Counted from the stretch's first letter, positions 49,919-58,871 are shown. The stretch is DNA of 64,000 bases from [Mycobacterium] fortunisiensis (GCF_019050325.1 NZ_VOMB01000022.1:26245-90244), one strand, 5' to 3'. Made by a program: numbers and translations. Notes: generated by a model not told the origin, from the sequence alone.

Positions 49919-49929
49919 GTGTCGCTGTA

Positions 49930-52095
49930 ATGACGACCCGTACCGTGCACACGTTCTGCCGGTACTGCCTGGCGTCGTGCGGCCTGGAGGTGACGGTCGA
50001 GGACAACCGGGTGCGCAAGATCGCCGCCGACAAGCTCAATCCGCACACCTGGGGCGATTTCTGTGCCAAAGGCCGGACCGCCGGTCAGGTGGTAGAGCAT
50101 CCCCGCCGGATCCTGGCCCCGATGCGCCGAGTCGGCGACACCTACGTCGAGGCGAGTTGGGACGAGGCGATCAGCGACATCGCCGAACGGATGAATCGGA
50201 TCATCGACACTGGCGGGCCGGACGCGGTCGCCGCCTATTACGGTAATCCGGCCGGGTATTCGTCGTCGAACCTGGTGTTCATGAATGCCTGGCTCGACGC
50301 CATCGGCACGCACAACCGGTACGCGGTGGGATCGGTGGACCAGAACGCGCTGCACGTGGTTGCCGAGGCGATGTACGGATCGCCGCTGATGGTGCCGGTG
50401 TCCGATGTGGACAACTGCGACTACTTCTTCATCGTCGGCGCCAATCCCGCTGTGAGCGCCTGGAATTGGGTTGAATCCGTGCCGGGCGGCTGGCGTCGCG
50501 CGCTGGCCCGCCAGAAGCAGGGTGCGCGGATCGTCGTGGTCGACCCGATCCGCACCGAGAGCGCGCAGGCCGCGGATCTGCATCTGGCGGTGCGGCCGGG
50601 CCAGGACTGGGCGCTGTTGCTGGCGATGGTGAAGGTGATCCTCGACGAGGGCCGCGAGCACCCCGGAGATTGTGCCGAGCTCGCCGTCGGGGTGGCCGAC
50701 CTACGCGCACTGGCCGCCGAAGCCGACCTCGACGACCTCGCGGCACGCTGCGACATCGCCCGCGCAGTGATCGAGCGGGTGGCCCGCGAATTCGCCTCCG
50801 CGCCAGGGGCGATGGCCATCACCCGCACCGGGGTGTCCCTGCACACCGCGGGCACGGTGGCCGAATGGCTGGGCCACGTGCTCAACCTGATCACCGGACG
50901 GATGGACCGCCCCGGTGGGCGCCGCTTCGAGCCCGGTTACGTCGACACCCTGCGGCTGGCCGGGTTGGCGGCCACCCGCCCACACGCCAGCCGGCTGGCG
51001 CGACGCCCGCTGGTGGCCGGCGCGCACGCGCTGGCCGAACTGCCCGACGAGATCACCACACCCGGCCGCGGTCAGATCCGGGCCTTGCTGATCAACTCCG
51101 GTAATCCCGTGATCTCAGGGCCGGAGGGTGGCCGTCTCGATGAGGCCCTGACCGAGCTGGATCTGCTGGTGGCCATCGATCTGGTACAGCGCGAGAGCCA
51201 CCGGCACGCGCACTGGCTGCTGCCCGCGGTGCACTGGCTGGAACGCGACGACCTGTTGGCCTTCACCAGCAGCATGCACGACGAGCCCTACGTGCAGTAC
51301 GGCGCGACGGCCGTCGCGCCGCCGGACGGCGCGCGCGAGGAATGGCGGATCTTCACCGATCTGGCACTGGCCATGCGCCGTCCGCTGTTCGGCGCCAAGG
51401 GGTTCAACGGTTTCGTCCGCGCCACCCGCTGGGTGGCGGCCCGCACCCGCAGGGCCGGCCTCGAGTTCGGGCCGCACTGGCTCGACCGCCTGATCATCCT
51501 GACCTCACGGAAGGTCGATGGCCATAAACTCACCTGGCGCAGGCTGAAAGCGCATCCGCACGGTCTGGTGCTCGGCCCCCGGCGGTTCGGCCGGTTCCGG
51601 GACGCGTTGCGGACCCCCGACCACAAGGTCCATGCCGCGCCGGCGGAGTTTGTGGCCCGGGCCCGGGAACTGCTCGCCACACCGGATCCCGGGGCGCCGG
51701 AAGGCTTCCCGTTTCTGCTGGGCAACCGTCGGCGGCGACATTCGATGAACTCGTGGCTGAACGAGTTGCCCGGCCTGCATCCCGGCGGCAAGGGCAATGA
51801 GGTGCTGCTGCACCCGCAGGATGCGGCCGCCCTCGGCATCACGGCGGGCGACCGGGTGCGGGTGATCTCACCGGTCGGGCAGCTGGAGGTGAGCGCAGCG
51901 CTCAGCGACCGGCCTCGCCGCGGCGTCGTCGTGCTCGACCATGGCTGGGGCTCGGCGGTGTTCGACCCGCGCGACGGCCGCGCACCGGAGTCCCACGGGG
52001 TCAACCGCAACCTGCTGGCCGACCGGACAGCGTTGGATCCGCTCTCGCAGACCTCGGCGCTGGGCGCGGTGCATGTGCGGATCGAGCGGATCTAG
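49930..52095 (+). CDS. molybdopterin-dependent oxidoreductase (formate dehydrogenase/nitrate reductase superfamily)
   Basis: A 721-aa cytoplasmic enzyme of the DMSO-reductase superfamily. The N-terminal 4Fe-4S site is formed by Cys10, Cys13, Cys17 and Cys45 (FCRYCLASCG and DFCAKG). Molybdopterin domains follow, with RHAHWLLPAVHWLERDDL and the C-terminal barrel TAGDRVRVISPVGQLEVSA. There is no twin-arginine signal. The residue in the usual metal-ligand region is not clear (GSVDQNA). The ATG at 49930 places the Fe-S motif correctly; an in-frame extension to 49801 is spurious. No electron-transfer partner is adjacent, so the substrate is unknown. Confidence 0.88.
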   Translation: MTTRTVHTFCRYCLASCGLEVTVEDNRVRKIAADKLNPHTWGDFCAKGRTAGQVVEHPRRILAPMRRVGDTYVEASWDEAISDIAERMNRIIDTGGPDAVAAYYGNPAGYSSSNLVFMNAWLDAIGTHNRYAVGSVDQNALHVVAEAMYGSPLMVPVSDVDNCDYFFIVGANPAVSAWNWVESVPGGWRRALARQKQGARIVVVDPIRTESAQAADLHLAVRPGQDWALLLAMVKVILDEGREHPGDCAELAVGVADLRALAAEADLDDLAARCDIARAVIERVAREFASAPGAMAITRTGVSLHTAGTVAEWLGHVLNLITGRMDRPGGRRFEPGYVDTLRLAGLAATRPHASRLARRPLVAGAHALAELPDEITTPGRGQIRALLINSGNPVISGPEGGRLDEALTELDLLVAIDLVQRESHRHAHWLLPAVHWLERDDLLAFTSSMHDEPYVQYGATAVAPPDGAREEWRIFTDLALAMRRPLFGAKGFNGFVRATRWVAARTRRAGLEFGPHWLDRLIILTSRKVDGHKLTWRRLKAHPHGLVLGPRRFGRFRDALRTPDHKVHAAPAEFVARARELLATPDPGAPEGFPFLLGNRRRRHSMNSWLNELPGLHPGGKGNEVLLHPQDAAALGITAGDRVRVISPVGQLEVSAALSDRPRRGVVVLDHGWGSAVFDPRDGRAPESHGVNRNLLADRTALDPLSQTSALGAVHVRIERI

Positions 52096-52637
52096 GCTCC
52101 GGGGCCTTCCGCGCGCAGATCGTCGACCGCCTTCATGGCGTCGCGCAGCTTGTCCAGCCACTCTTCGGTGTGCTGGCCCACCAGACGCACCGACCAGGCC
52201 AGCGCATCGGAGCGCGACCGTGCCACGCCCGCATCGACCAGGGTGTCGAGTACCTGACGCTCGGGCTGCTTGAGCCGGGTCATCACGGGTACGGCGATGT
52301 GGGTGAACAGGATTCGCTCGGTATCAGCGCTGCTGATCCCTGTTCCTATCTCCACCCCCCAGGACACCTTGCGGTCGAAGCGGCTCTGCGCCTCGTCGGC
52401 GATCCGCATGCGCTCGCCGCGGGTCTCCTCCCGGAACCGCGAGGCCCGCCCGGTGGCCCGGGCTTTCGTCTCGCCGTCCGGAGTATCGGTGGAGTCCGGA
52501 AGTCTGCCGATGACGGTGATCTCCTCGCGGTCGACGATCACCGTCGGATCGCCGGCGAACCAGGTATCGGGCAGGCGGCCGGCGAACCACTCGGCAGCCT
52601 CGTCCGCAGAACGGCGGTGGTGTTGATGCTTGGTCAT
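52092..52637 (-). CDS. conserved actinobacterial protein with C-terminal ribbon-helix-helix-like segment
   Basis: A 181-aa soluble protein. The N-terminal half has DPTVIVDREEITVIGRLP, and the middle is basic (TGRASRFREETRGERMRIAD). The C-terminus, VLDTLVDAGVARSRSDALAW, resembles the helix-turn-helix part of ribbon-helix-helix DNA-binding proteins. It may be a transcription factor that binds the TTACA repeats immediately before its own gene. Its 3' end overlaps the convergent oxidoreductase gene by 4 bp. No family name can be given with confidence. Confidence 0.75.
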   Translation of the reverse strand: MTKHQHHRRSADEAAEWFAGRLPDTWFAGDPTVIVDREEITVIGRLPDSTDTPDGETKARATGRASRFREETRGERMRIADEAQSRFDRKVSWGVEIGTGISSADTERILFTHIAVPVMTRLKQPERQVLDTLVDAGVARSRSDALAWSVRLVGQHTEEWLDKLRDAMKAVDDLRAEGPGA

Positions 52638-52639
52638 GC

Positions 52640-52660
52640 TTACATAATTACACCGTTACA
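52640..52660. promoter_or_regulatory. three TTACA direct repeats, 8-bp period
   Basis: TTACA occurs at 52640, 52648 and 52656, giving a triple direct repeat directly upstream of the ATG at 52637. It is AT-rich against a GC-rich background and so short that the transcript may be nearly leaderless. Together with the TTACA elements at 49907 and 49926 it looks like a regulator's binding array. Confidence 0.5.
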
Positions 52661-52713
52661 GCCCAGTTGGGGCGGCGTTCACCCCCGGCGAACGCCGTTG
52701 TGGTGGGTGTCGG

Positions 52714-52917
52714 TCAGTTGCGCTTGAGCAGCAGCGCAGCCCCGCCGGCCAACACCAACGCGACCAGCAGCAGACCCGCCCAGCCCGGCCCGGCGATCCA
52801 CCAGACCGCGCCCAGCACGATGATCGCCGGAGACACGGCGAACAGCACCATGCCGGGGTGTTGCTTGAACACCGCGAGGGCACCCTGGGCACGGAGCGGG
52901 TCTATTTCCTTTGCCAT
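52714..52917 (-). CDS. 67-aa two-helix membrane protein
   Basis: A small membrane protein starting at the ATG at 52917 (MAKEIDPLRAQGALAVFKQH). Two hydrophobic helices follow, PGMVLFAVSPAIIVLGAVWW and WAGLLLVALVLAGGAALLL, and it ends LKRN. A longer upstream frame has no coding look and would cross the promoter of the divergent AIM24 gene. Unknown function. Confidence 0.75.
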   Translation of the reverse strand: MAKEIDPLRAQGALAVFKQHPGMVLFAVSPAIIVLGAVWWIAGPGWAGLLLVALVLAGGAALLLKRN

Positions 52918-53012
52918 GGCATCAGAATGCCAGGGCTTCGCCGGGTTCGTGACGCAGTGGCGACTTGTAACCTGGTGACGATTCCGGTCCACCGACGATT
53001 CGAGGAACGACT

Positions 53013-53873
53013 GTGAACGGAAACTGGCAACCCGGCTGGCTGCCCGATCCCGACGGCCGCTACGAATACCGGTGGTGGGACGGACAAGCCTGGACCGACC
53101 AGGTTTCTCATCAGGGACAACAGGGCCGAGCCCCGCTCGCAGGTACGCCGCCGCAAGCCGAACCACAAGCCCAGCACCAGCACCAGCAGGCTCAGGGCGA
53201 CGGATTCGCCGGGATCAGTGGGGATCTCGTCGACGGCCGGTTCAGTGAGAAAGAGGCGACGCCGATCGCCACCCAGAACAAGAAGATGCTGCGGGTCCGG
53301 CTGGGTGAACCGTTCATGGCCCGGCAGGGATCGATGGTCGCCTACCAGGGCAACGTCGACTTCGCCTTCGAGGGCGGCGGCGCATCGAAGTTCATCAAGA
53401 AGGCGCTGACCGGCGAGGGCCTTCCGCTGATGCGCTGCCAGGGCTCCGGCGATGTGTTCCTGGCCGATCAGGGATTCGACGTGCACCTGCTGCAGCTGTC
53501 CAATTCCGGCCTGTCGATCAGCGGCAAAAATGTCCTGGCCTTCTCGTCGAGCCTGGACTGGAACATCGAACGGGTCCGCGGCGGCAGCATCGCCACCGGC
53601 GGCCTGTTCAACACCACCCTGCGCGGCACCGGTTGGGTAGCGCTGACCACTGACGGCCCGCCCGTGGTGCTTGATGCCGCAGAGGCCCCGACCTTCGCCG
53701 ACACCAATGCCGTGGTGGCCTGGTCGGCGCACCTGCAGACCCAGATCAAGACGAGTTTCAAAGCCGGCGCGTTGATCGGCCGGGGCTCCGGGGAGGCCCT
53801 CCAGGTGGCGTTTCACGGCAACGGCTTTGTGATCGTGCAGCCGTCGGAAGGCATCACGGTCCCGGTGCAGTGA
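53013..53873 (+). CDS. DUF2510 plus AIM24-family protein
   Basis: A 286-aa protein. The N-terminus is a DUF2510 motif (GWLPDPDGRYEYRWWDGQAWTD), then a Gln/Pro linker (about residues 35-62), then an AIM24-type double beta-helix domain from about residue 65 (MLRVRLGEPFMARQGSMVAY, GVFLADQGFDV-like GDVFLADQGFDVHLL, LRGTGWVALTTDGPP). The GTG at 53013 follows GAGGAACG. DUF2510 is often found on actinobacterial membrane or envelope proteins, but no helix is present here. It overlaps the convergent MFS gene by 20 bp. Confidence 0.87.
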   Translation: MNGNWQPGWLPDPDGRYEYRWWDGQAWTDQVSHQGQQGRAPLAGTPPQAEPQAQHQHQQAQGDGFAGISGDLVDGRFSEKEATPIATQNKKMLRVRLGEPFMARQGSMVAYQGNVDFAFEGGGASKFIKKALTGEGLPLMRCQGSGDVFLADQGFDVHLLQLSNSGLSISGKNVLAFSSSLDWNIERVRGGSIATGGLFNTTLRGTGWVALTTDGPPVVLDAAEAPTFADTNAVVAWSAHLQTQIKTSFKAGALIGRGSGEALQVAFHGNGFVIVQPSEGITVPVQ

Positions 53874-55116
53874 GCGACGAGCCGGTCGCCAACCTCCCGC
53901 CGTCACGCGTCAGCGCATAGAGGGCCACCGCGGAGATCAGCCCAATGGCGGTGAGGCCCAACCACACCAGTTCGGCGAGGCCGGCGGCGCGGGCTGCGCC
54001 GATGAGCGAACCGGTGGCGACGTTGCCCAGCAGGATGCCGATACCGACCACGGTGTTGTAGAACCCGTAATGCGTGGCCACCAGGCGATCTCCGGACAGC
54101 GCCACCACGGTGTCCATCTCGAACGGGAACACCGCAGCCGATCCCAGGGCCAGCAGTGCCGCGGAACCGAGCAGTGCAGCGACCGCGGCGAAGGTACCGA
54201 AACGGCCCGCGTCGGGGACGACAGCCAGCGGGACGAAGGACACCGCGAGCACCAGCAGACCGACGACCAGGCTGCGGCGCGGCCCCCACCGCAGGCCGAA
54301 CCACCGCGTGATGCGGAGTTGGCCGCCCACCGCGATCAGCCCGGAAACCACGAACACGGCTGCCACCAGTGCGGTTTCGTTCCCCGGCTGCAGTACCGCA
54401 GCCTGCAGCGGCAAGGCCAGATATACCTGGAACGACAGCACGTAAGAGCCGATCATCGCCGCCGCGAACAACAGGAATCCCCGGTTGGCCACGACCCGGC
54501 GCCAGTCCTGCAGCACCGAACTCCGCTGCGCCACCGGCTCGATGCCCCGCCGCGGCAGTGCCAGCAGCTGAGCCACCGTGAGCAGTGCGAAGACTCCGGC
54601 CGCCGCTGCGGCAGTCACCCGGAAATCGAAGGCCAGCAACACCATTCCCGCCAGCGGACCCAACAGGATCCCGGCCTGATAGAACACGTTGAACACCGCG
54701 AACGCCTCGACCCGTCGGTCGCCGGAATCGGCGGCCAGATATGCCCGCACCGCCGGGTTGAACAGGGCTCCGGCGAAACCTGTCGCCGCCGAGGCGATCA
54801 GCATGGCCGGCAGCGATTCGGCCACGACGAGCAACCCGAACCCGACGGTGCGCAGCAGGCATCCCGCGACGATCAGCGGCTTGTACCCCAACCGGTCGGC
54901 CAGCGTGCCGCCGACGATGAACATGCCCTGCTGCGAGAAGTTGCGAACCCCGAGCACCAGGCCGACCGCCCAGGCCGCCAGCCCGAGCGGTCCGGCCAGA
55001 TAGCCGGCCAGATACGGCATCAGCATGTAGAAGCCGAGGTTGATGCCGAACTGGTTGATCATCAACAGCCGGCTGGGCAGGTCGAAACTGCGGAACTGTG
55101 TGACGATTCCGCTCAC
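53854..55116 (-). CDS. MFS transporter (Rv0849-like)
   Basis: A 420-aa, twelve-helix major facilitator. The loop 2-3 motif is GGTLADRLGYKPLIVAG, with MLMPYLAGYLAGPLGL in helix 1-2 and NVFYQAGILLGPLAGMVLL in the first half. The GTG at 55116 overlaps the cysK2 stop (GTGA), so both are made together. In M. tuberculosis the cysK2 gene (Rv0848) is also followed by an MFS gene (Rv0849). It may export the product of CysK2 or a related thiol compound; this is inference. Confidence 0.88.
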   Translation of the reverse strand: MSGIVTQFRSFDLPSRLLMINQFGINLGFYMLMPYLAGYLAGPLGLAAWAVGLVLGVRNFSQQGMFIVGGTLADRLGYKPLIVAGCLLRTVGFGLLVVAESLPAMLIASAATGFAGALFNPAVRAYLAADSGDRRVEAFAVFNVFYQAGILLGPLAGMVLLAFDFRVTAAAAAGVFALLTVAQLLALPRRGIEPVAQRSSVLQDWRRVVANRGFLLFAAAMIGSYVLSFQVYLALPLQAAVLQPGNETALVAAVFVVSGLIAVGGQLRITRWFGLRWGPRRSLVVGLLVLAVSFVPLAVVPDAGRFGTFAAVAALLGSAALLALGSAAVFPFEMDTVVALSGDRLVATHYGFYNTVVGIGILLGNVATGSLIGAARAAGLAELVWLGLTAIGLISAVALYALTRDGGRLATGSSLTAPGP

Positions 55117-56201
55117 GGCGTCACCGCCATCGGATCGGTGACCGTCTGGCAGCGGGTCCACGACTGCACCACGCGTTCGCCGGGATCGTCGATCGTCTCG
55201 GGCTCGTGGGCCGGCTGGTGCCCCAGCAGACCGAGCTCGCGACAGTAATCGTCGTTGTACACCGTGTCGAAATAGCGCTGCGGACCATCGGGGAACACTG
55301 CGGCAATCGTGGTCTCCGGTGCATGGTTTCGGGCCGCCCAGCCAGCGACCAGGGCAACCGCACCGACGCTCCAGCCCCCACTGGCGTAGTACGTCGACGC
55401 CAGCGTGCGGCAGGCCCACACCGCATCGGCCGGGGTGACCCAGTGCACCTCGTCGAAGGCGCCGTAGTCGACGTTGCGGGGATAGATACTTGAGCCGAGC
55501 CCCCGCATGACGCGGGCCGCGGCCGGTTGTCCGAAGATCGTCGAGCCGATCGTGTCGACCCCGATCAGCCGCATGTCCGGGTTGAACTCCCGCAGCACCT
55601 TCGCCACCCCGGCCGAATGGCCGCCGGTGCCGACCGAACACACCAGCACGTCGACGTGACCGACCTGGGCGTTGAGTTCGAGTGCCAGTGGGCGGTAGGC
55701 CGCGACGTTGTCCGGGTTGTTGTACTGGTCCGGATACCAGGCGGTGTCGTCGGACGCGAGCAGCTCGGCCACCCGATCCCGTCGGGCCTGCTGCCAACCG
55801 CCGGTGGGATGCGGCTCGGCGACGGTGGAAACTTCGACGCCATAGGCGGTCAGCATGCGCGCGATGATCGGCTCAAGCCCTGGATCTGTCACCAGGGTCA
55901 CCTGATGGTGGTACATCATTCCGGCGAAGGCCAGACCCAACCCCAATGTGCCACTGGTTGATTCGATGATGCGTCCGCCGGGTTTCAGCTCACCTCGGGC
56001 CATCGCCTGCTCCACCATGTGCATGGCGGGGCGGTCCTTCATACCACCGGGGTTGAAGCCCTCCAGCTTGGCCCAGAATCCGCGCCCGCCCTCGGCGAAC
56101 GGTGCACAGACCCGCAGGGCGGGCGTGTGCCCGACCATGGTGTTGGGCCCACGGTTTCGGCGCAGTACGTGAAAGTTGCGGGTCAGAAAGGCATGGTTCA
56201 T
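55113..56201 (-). CDS. cysK2: CysK2-like PLP-dependent S-sulfocysteine/cysteine synthase
   Basis: A 362-aa PLP enzyme of the cysteine synthase superfamily. The Schiff-base lysine is Lys55 in NPGGMKDRPA; the substrate loop is IIESTSGTLGLGLAFAG and the phosphate-binding loop is VCSVGTGGHSAGVAKVLREF. It follows M. tuberculosis CysK2 (Rv0848) nearly throughout, including the C-terminal SWTRC and DPMAV. CysK2 uses O-phosphoserine with thiosulfate to make S-sulfocysteine. It lies 73 bp after an LpqS-like gene in a copper operon, mirroring the Rv0847-Rv0848-Rv0849 order. Confidence 0.9.
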   Translation of the reverse strand: MNHAFLTRNFHVLRRNRGPNTMVGHTPALRVCAPFAEGGRGFWAKLEGFNPGGMKDRPAMHMVEQAMARGELKPGGRIIESTSGTLGLGLAFAGMMYHHQVTLVTDPGLEPIIARMLTAYGVEVSTVAEPHPTGGWQQARRDRVAELLASDDTAWYPDQYNNPDNVAAYRPLALELNAQVGHVDVLVCSVGTGGHSAGVAKVLREFNPDMRLIGVDTIGSTIFGQPAAARVMRGLGSSIYPRNVDYGAFDEVHWVTPADAVWACRTLASTYYASGGWSVGAVALVAGWAARNHAPETTIAAVFPDGPQRYFDTVYNDDYCRELGLLGHQPAHEPETIDDPGERVVQSWTRCQTVTDPMAVTP

Positions 56202-56244
56202 GGATCTTTCGCTTCTGTATCTTGGGCCGTGCAGCACACGGCGA

Positions 56245-56278
56245 CTGACCTGGACACCGTTGGAGGCGTACAGGTCAG
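56245..56278. terminator. intra-operon hairpin between LpqS-like gene and cysK2
   Basis: CTGACCTG (56245-56252) pairs perfectly with CAGGTCAG (56271-56278) around an 18-nt loop. It overlaps the stop codon of the LpqS-like gene. It could be an attenuator or a processing site that lowers cysK2-MFS expression relative to the copper genes. No U-tract. Confidence 0.35.
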
Positions 56279-56658
56279 CGGCGCGCGATACAGATCCGGA
56301 GCAGAAGTTCCTGGCCGGCGATCAGGACACCGTGCCGGTCGGGTGGGCCCCGCTGCGCACGTACCGCTGCGGACCCGCACAACAGCGCGCAGCCCACGAT
56401 GAGCACGACCACCGAGAATGCTGCCACGGCAAGAGAAGTCCTGGGCAGTACTGCTGCGGCGAAGCCGTCCGGCACATGTGAAGCCGCATCATCCCCGAGG
56501 TGCGGGTGATCGAGCATCAAATCACCGCTGTCGGCGCCGATGGCGGCAGCCACCGGATGTGGCAGATGCACCGGGTGGTCGTGATTCGGGATCTGCCCTA
56601 TCCCCGCGAACGCAGCCGCCCACAGGACGATCGCCATGAGAGCTGCGAGAGCCTTCAC
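56275..56658 (-). CDS. LpqS-like His-rich exported protein
   Basis: A 127-aa protein. It has an N-terminal hydrophobic signal (VKALAALMAIVLWAAAFAGI), a His-rich stretch (NHDHPVHLPHPVA and LDHPHLGDDAASH), a second hydrophobic helix (about 75-95) and a C-terminal motif GPPDRHGVLIAGQELLLRICIARR-type ending. That ending matches the C-terminus of M. tuberculosis LpqS, a member of the copper-responsive RicR regulon. Unlike a true lipoprotein it has no lipobox Cys. The GTG at 56658 overlaps the copA stop (GTGA). It is probably a copper-binding periplasmic or membrane-anchored protein. Confidence 0.78.
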   Translation of the reverse strand: MKALAALMAIVLWAAAFAGIGQIPNHDHPVHLPHPVAAAIGADSGDLMLDHPHLGDDAASHVPDGFAAAVLPRTSLAVAAFSVVVLIVGCALLCGSAAVRAQRGPPDRHGVLIAGQELLLRICIARR

Positions 56659-58871
56659 CGGAAGCGCCTCAGCCGCAAGCTGTTACTGACCACGAACACC
56701 GAGGAGAAGGCCATCGCGGCGCCGGCCAGCATGGGGTTGAGCAGCCCGGCGGCCGCCAGCGGCAACGCCGCCACGTTGTAGGCGAAGGCCCAGAACAGGT
56801 TGCCCTTGATGGTGGCCAGGGTGCGGCGCGACAGCCGGATGGCGTCGGCGGCCGCCCGCAGATCGCCACGCACCAGGGTGAGGTCGCTGGCCTCGATCGC
56901 GACGTCGGTGCCGGTTCCCATGGCCAGTCCCAGATCGGCCTGGGCCAGCGCTGCGGCATCGTTGACCCCGTCGCCGACCATGGCCACCACCCGGCCCTCG
57001 TCCTGCAGCCGCTTGATCACGTCGACCTTGTCCGATGGCAGCACCTCGGCGTAAACCTCGTGCACACCCACCTGTTCGGCGATCGCCCGGGCTGCCGCCT
57101 CGTTGTCGCCGGTCAGCATGATCGGCTCGAGACCGAGGGCGCGCAGCTGTGCCACTGCCTCATTCGAGGTGGGTTTCACCGCGTCGGCGACCACCAGGAC
57201 CGCGCGAGCCTGCCCGTCCCACCCCACCGCAACAGCGGTGCGGCCGAGCGCCTGAGCCTCGCCCATCGCGGTGTCCAGGTTCGGGTGCAACTGCTGTCCC
57301 CAGTCGGCGAGCAGTTGACGTCGCCCCACCACCAGGGCATGCCCGTCGACGACACCCTGCACCCCGAGGCCCGCCGCGTTGGCGAAGTCCTGTACCGCGG
57401 GCAGATCACCCAGCTTGTCGCGGGCGCCCGTGGCGATCGCCCGGGCGATCGGGTGCTCGGAACCGTCCTCGACCGCCCCGGCCAGCCGCAGCACCTCGGC
57501 GGGATCCTCACCGGGCGCGGCGATCACGTCCAGCAGCGTCATCGCCCCGGTGGTCACCGTCCCCGTCTTGTCCAGCACCACGGTGTCGACCCGGCGGGTG
57601 GATTCCAGCACCTCGGGCCCCTTGATCAGGATGCCGAGCTGGGCGCCGCGGCCGGTGCCGACCAGCAGCGCCGTCGGGGTGGCCAGGCCCAGCGCGCATG
57701 GGCAGGCAATGATCAGCACCGCGACCGCAGCGGTGAAGGCCGCGGCCACCGATCCCCCGGACCCCAGCCAGAAACCGAGGGTGCCCACCGCCAGCGCGAT
57801 GACGATCGGCACGAAGACCGCCGAGACCCGGTCGGCCAGGCGTTGCGCCTGCGCCTTGCCGGACTGGGCGTCCTCGACCAGCCTGGCCATCTGCGACAGC
57901 TGGGTGTCGGATCCAATTCGCTTGGTCCGCACCACAAGCCGACCGCCCACGTTCACCGTGGCGCCGACCACCTGATCCCCGGGAGCCACCTCGACCGGGA
58001 CCGATTCACCGGTGAGCATCGACGCGTCCACCGCCGAGGTGCCCTCGACCACGTCGCCGTCGGTGGCGATCTTCTCACCGGGCCGGACCACGAACAGATC
58101 GCCGACGGCCAGTGACTCAATCGGAATACGGTGCTCCGCACCCTCTTTCAGAACCGCGACGTCCTTGGCGCCCAGCTCGAGCAGGGCGCGCAGCGCCGCA
58201 CCGGCGCGGCGTTTGGACCGGGCCTCGAAATACCGGCCGGCCAAGATGAACGTGGTGACCCCGGCCGCGACTTCCAGGTAGATGTTGCCGGTGCCGTCGG
58301 TGTGCGAGATGGCCAGCGAAAACGAGTGCGTCAGGCCCGGAACGCCCGCGGTGCCCCAGAACAGCGCGTACAGCGACCAGCTGAAGGCCGCGAGGGTGCC
58401 CATCGAGATGAGAGTGTCCATGGTGGCGGTGCCGTGCCGCAGGTTGGACCAGGCCGCGCGGTGGAACGGCAGTGCACCCCACACCACAACCGGCGCGGCC
58501 AGGGTGAGCGAAAGCCACTGCCAGTTGGTGAACTGCAGCGCGGGCACCATGGCCATGGCCACGACCGGGATCGTCAGTGCGGCCGAGACGGACAGCCGGG
58601 TGCGCAGCGCCGTCGTCGGATCGTCGTCGGCGCGGCCTTCGGCCGGTTCGGCGGCCGGTAGTTGTGCGGTGTAGCCCGCCGAGGCGACCGCCTCGATCAG
58701 CTGATCGGGCGTCACCTCCCCCGCGACGTCGACAGTGGCCTTCTCGGTGGCGAAATTCACCGTCGCGGTGACGCCGTCGATCGTGTTGAGCTTCCGTTCG
58801 ATACGTCCGGCACACGAGGCACACGTCATCCCACCGATCTCGAGAACGACGTGTTCGGTGGCGGTGCTCAT
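56655..58871 (-). CDS. copA: copper-translocating P1B-type ATPase
   Basis: A 738-aa Cu(I) exporter. The N-terminal HMA domain has GMTCASC (Cys17, Cys20). Eight helices follow, with the copper-site CPC in ACPCALGLATPTAL. The actuator motif is LTGES, phosphorylation is at DKTGTVTTG, SEHPIARAIA is the P1B His-Pro motif, and the hinge is GDGVNDAAAL. The final helix has YNVAALPLAAAG and NPMLAGAAMAFSSVFVVSNS with the extra Asn/Met/Ser residues of Cu(I) pumps. It overlaps its neighbours on both sides (ATGA and GTGA). M. tuberculosis CtpV is the nearest remembered homolog. Confidence 0.95.
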   Translation of the reverse strand: MSTATEHVVLEIGGMTCASCAGRIERKLNTIDGVTATVNFATEKATVDVAGEVTPDQLIEAVASAGYTAQLPAAEPAEGRADDDPTTALRTRLSVSAALTIPVVAMAMVPALQFTNWQWLSLTLAAPVVVWGALPFHRAAWSNLRHGTATMDTLISMGTLAAFSWSLYALFWGTAGVPGLTHSFSLAISHTDGTGNIYLEVAAGVTTFILAGRYFEARSKRRAGAALRALLELGAKDVAVLKEGAEHRIPIESLAVGDLFVVRPGEKIATDGDVVEGTSAVDASMLTGESVPVEVAPGDQVVGATVNVGGRLVVRTKRIGSDTQLSQMARLVEDAQSGKAQAQRLADRVSAVFVPIVIALAVGTLGFWLGSGGSVAAAFTAAVAVLIIACPCALGLATPTALLVGTGRGAQLGILIKGPEVLESTRRVDTVVLDKTGTVTTGAMTLLDVIAAPGEDPAEVLRLAGAVEDGSEHPIARAIATGARDKLGDLPAVQDFANAAGLGVQGVVDGHALVVGRRQLLADWGQQLHPNLDTAMGEAQALGRTAVAVGWDGQARAVLVVADAVKPTSNEAVAQLRALGLEPIMLTGDNEAAARAIAEQVGVHEVYAEVLPSDKVDVIKRLQDEGRVVAMVGDGVNDAAALAQADLGLAMGTGTDVAIEASDLTLVRGDLRAAADAIRLSRRTLATIKGNLFWAFAYNVAALPLAAAGLLNPMLAGAAMAFSSVFVVSNSLRLRRFR

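Noticed and set aside
49801..49929. N-terminal extension of the molybdopterin oxidoreductase
   Set aside because: It would place 43 random residues before the Fe-S motif and cover the AT-rich promoter and palindrome.
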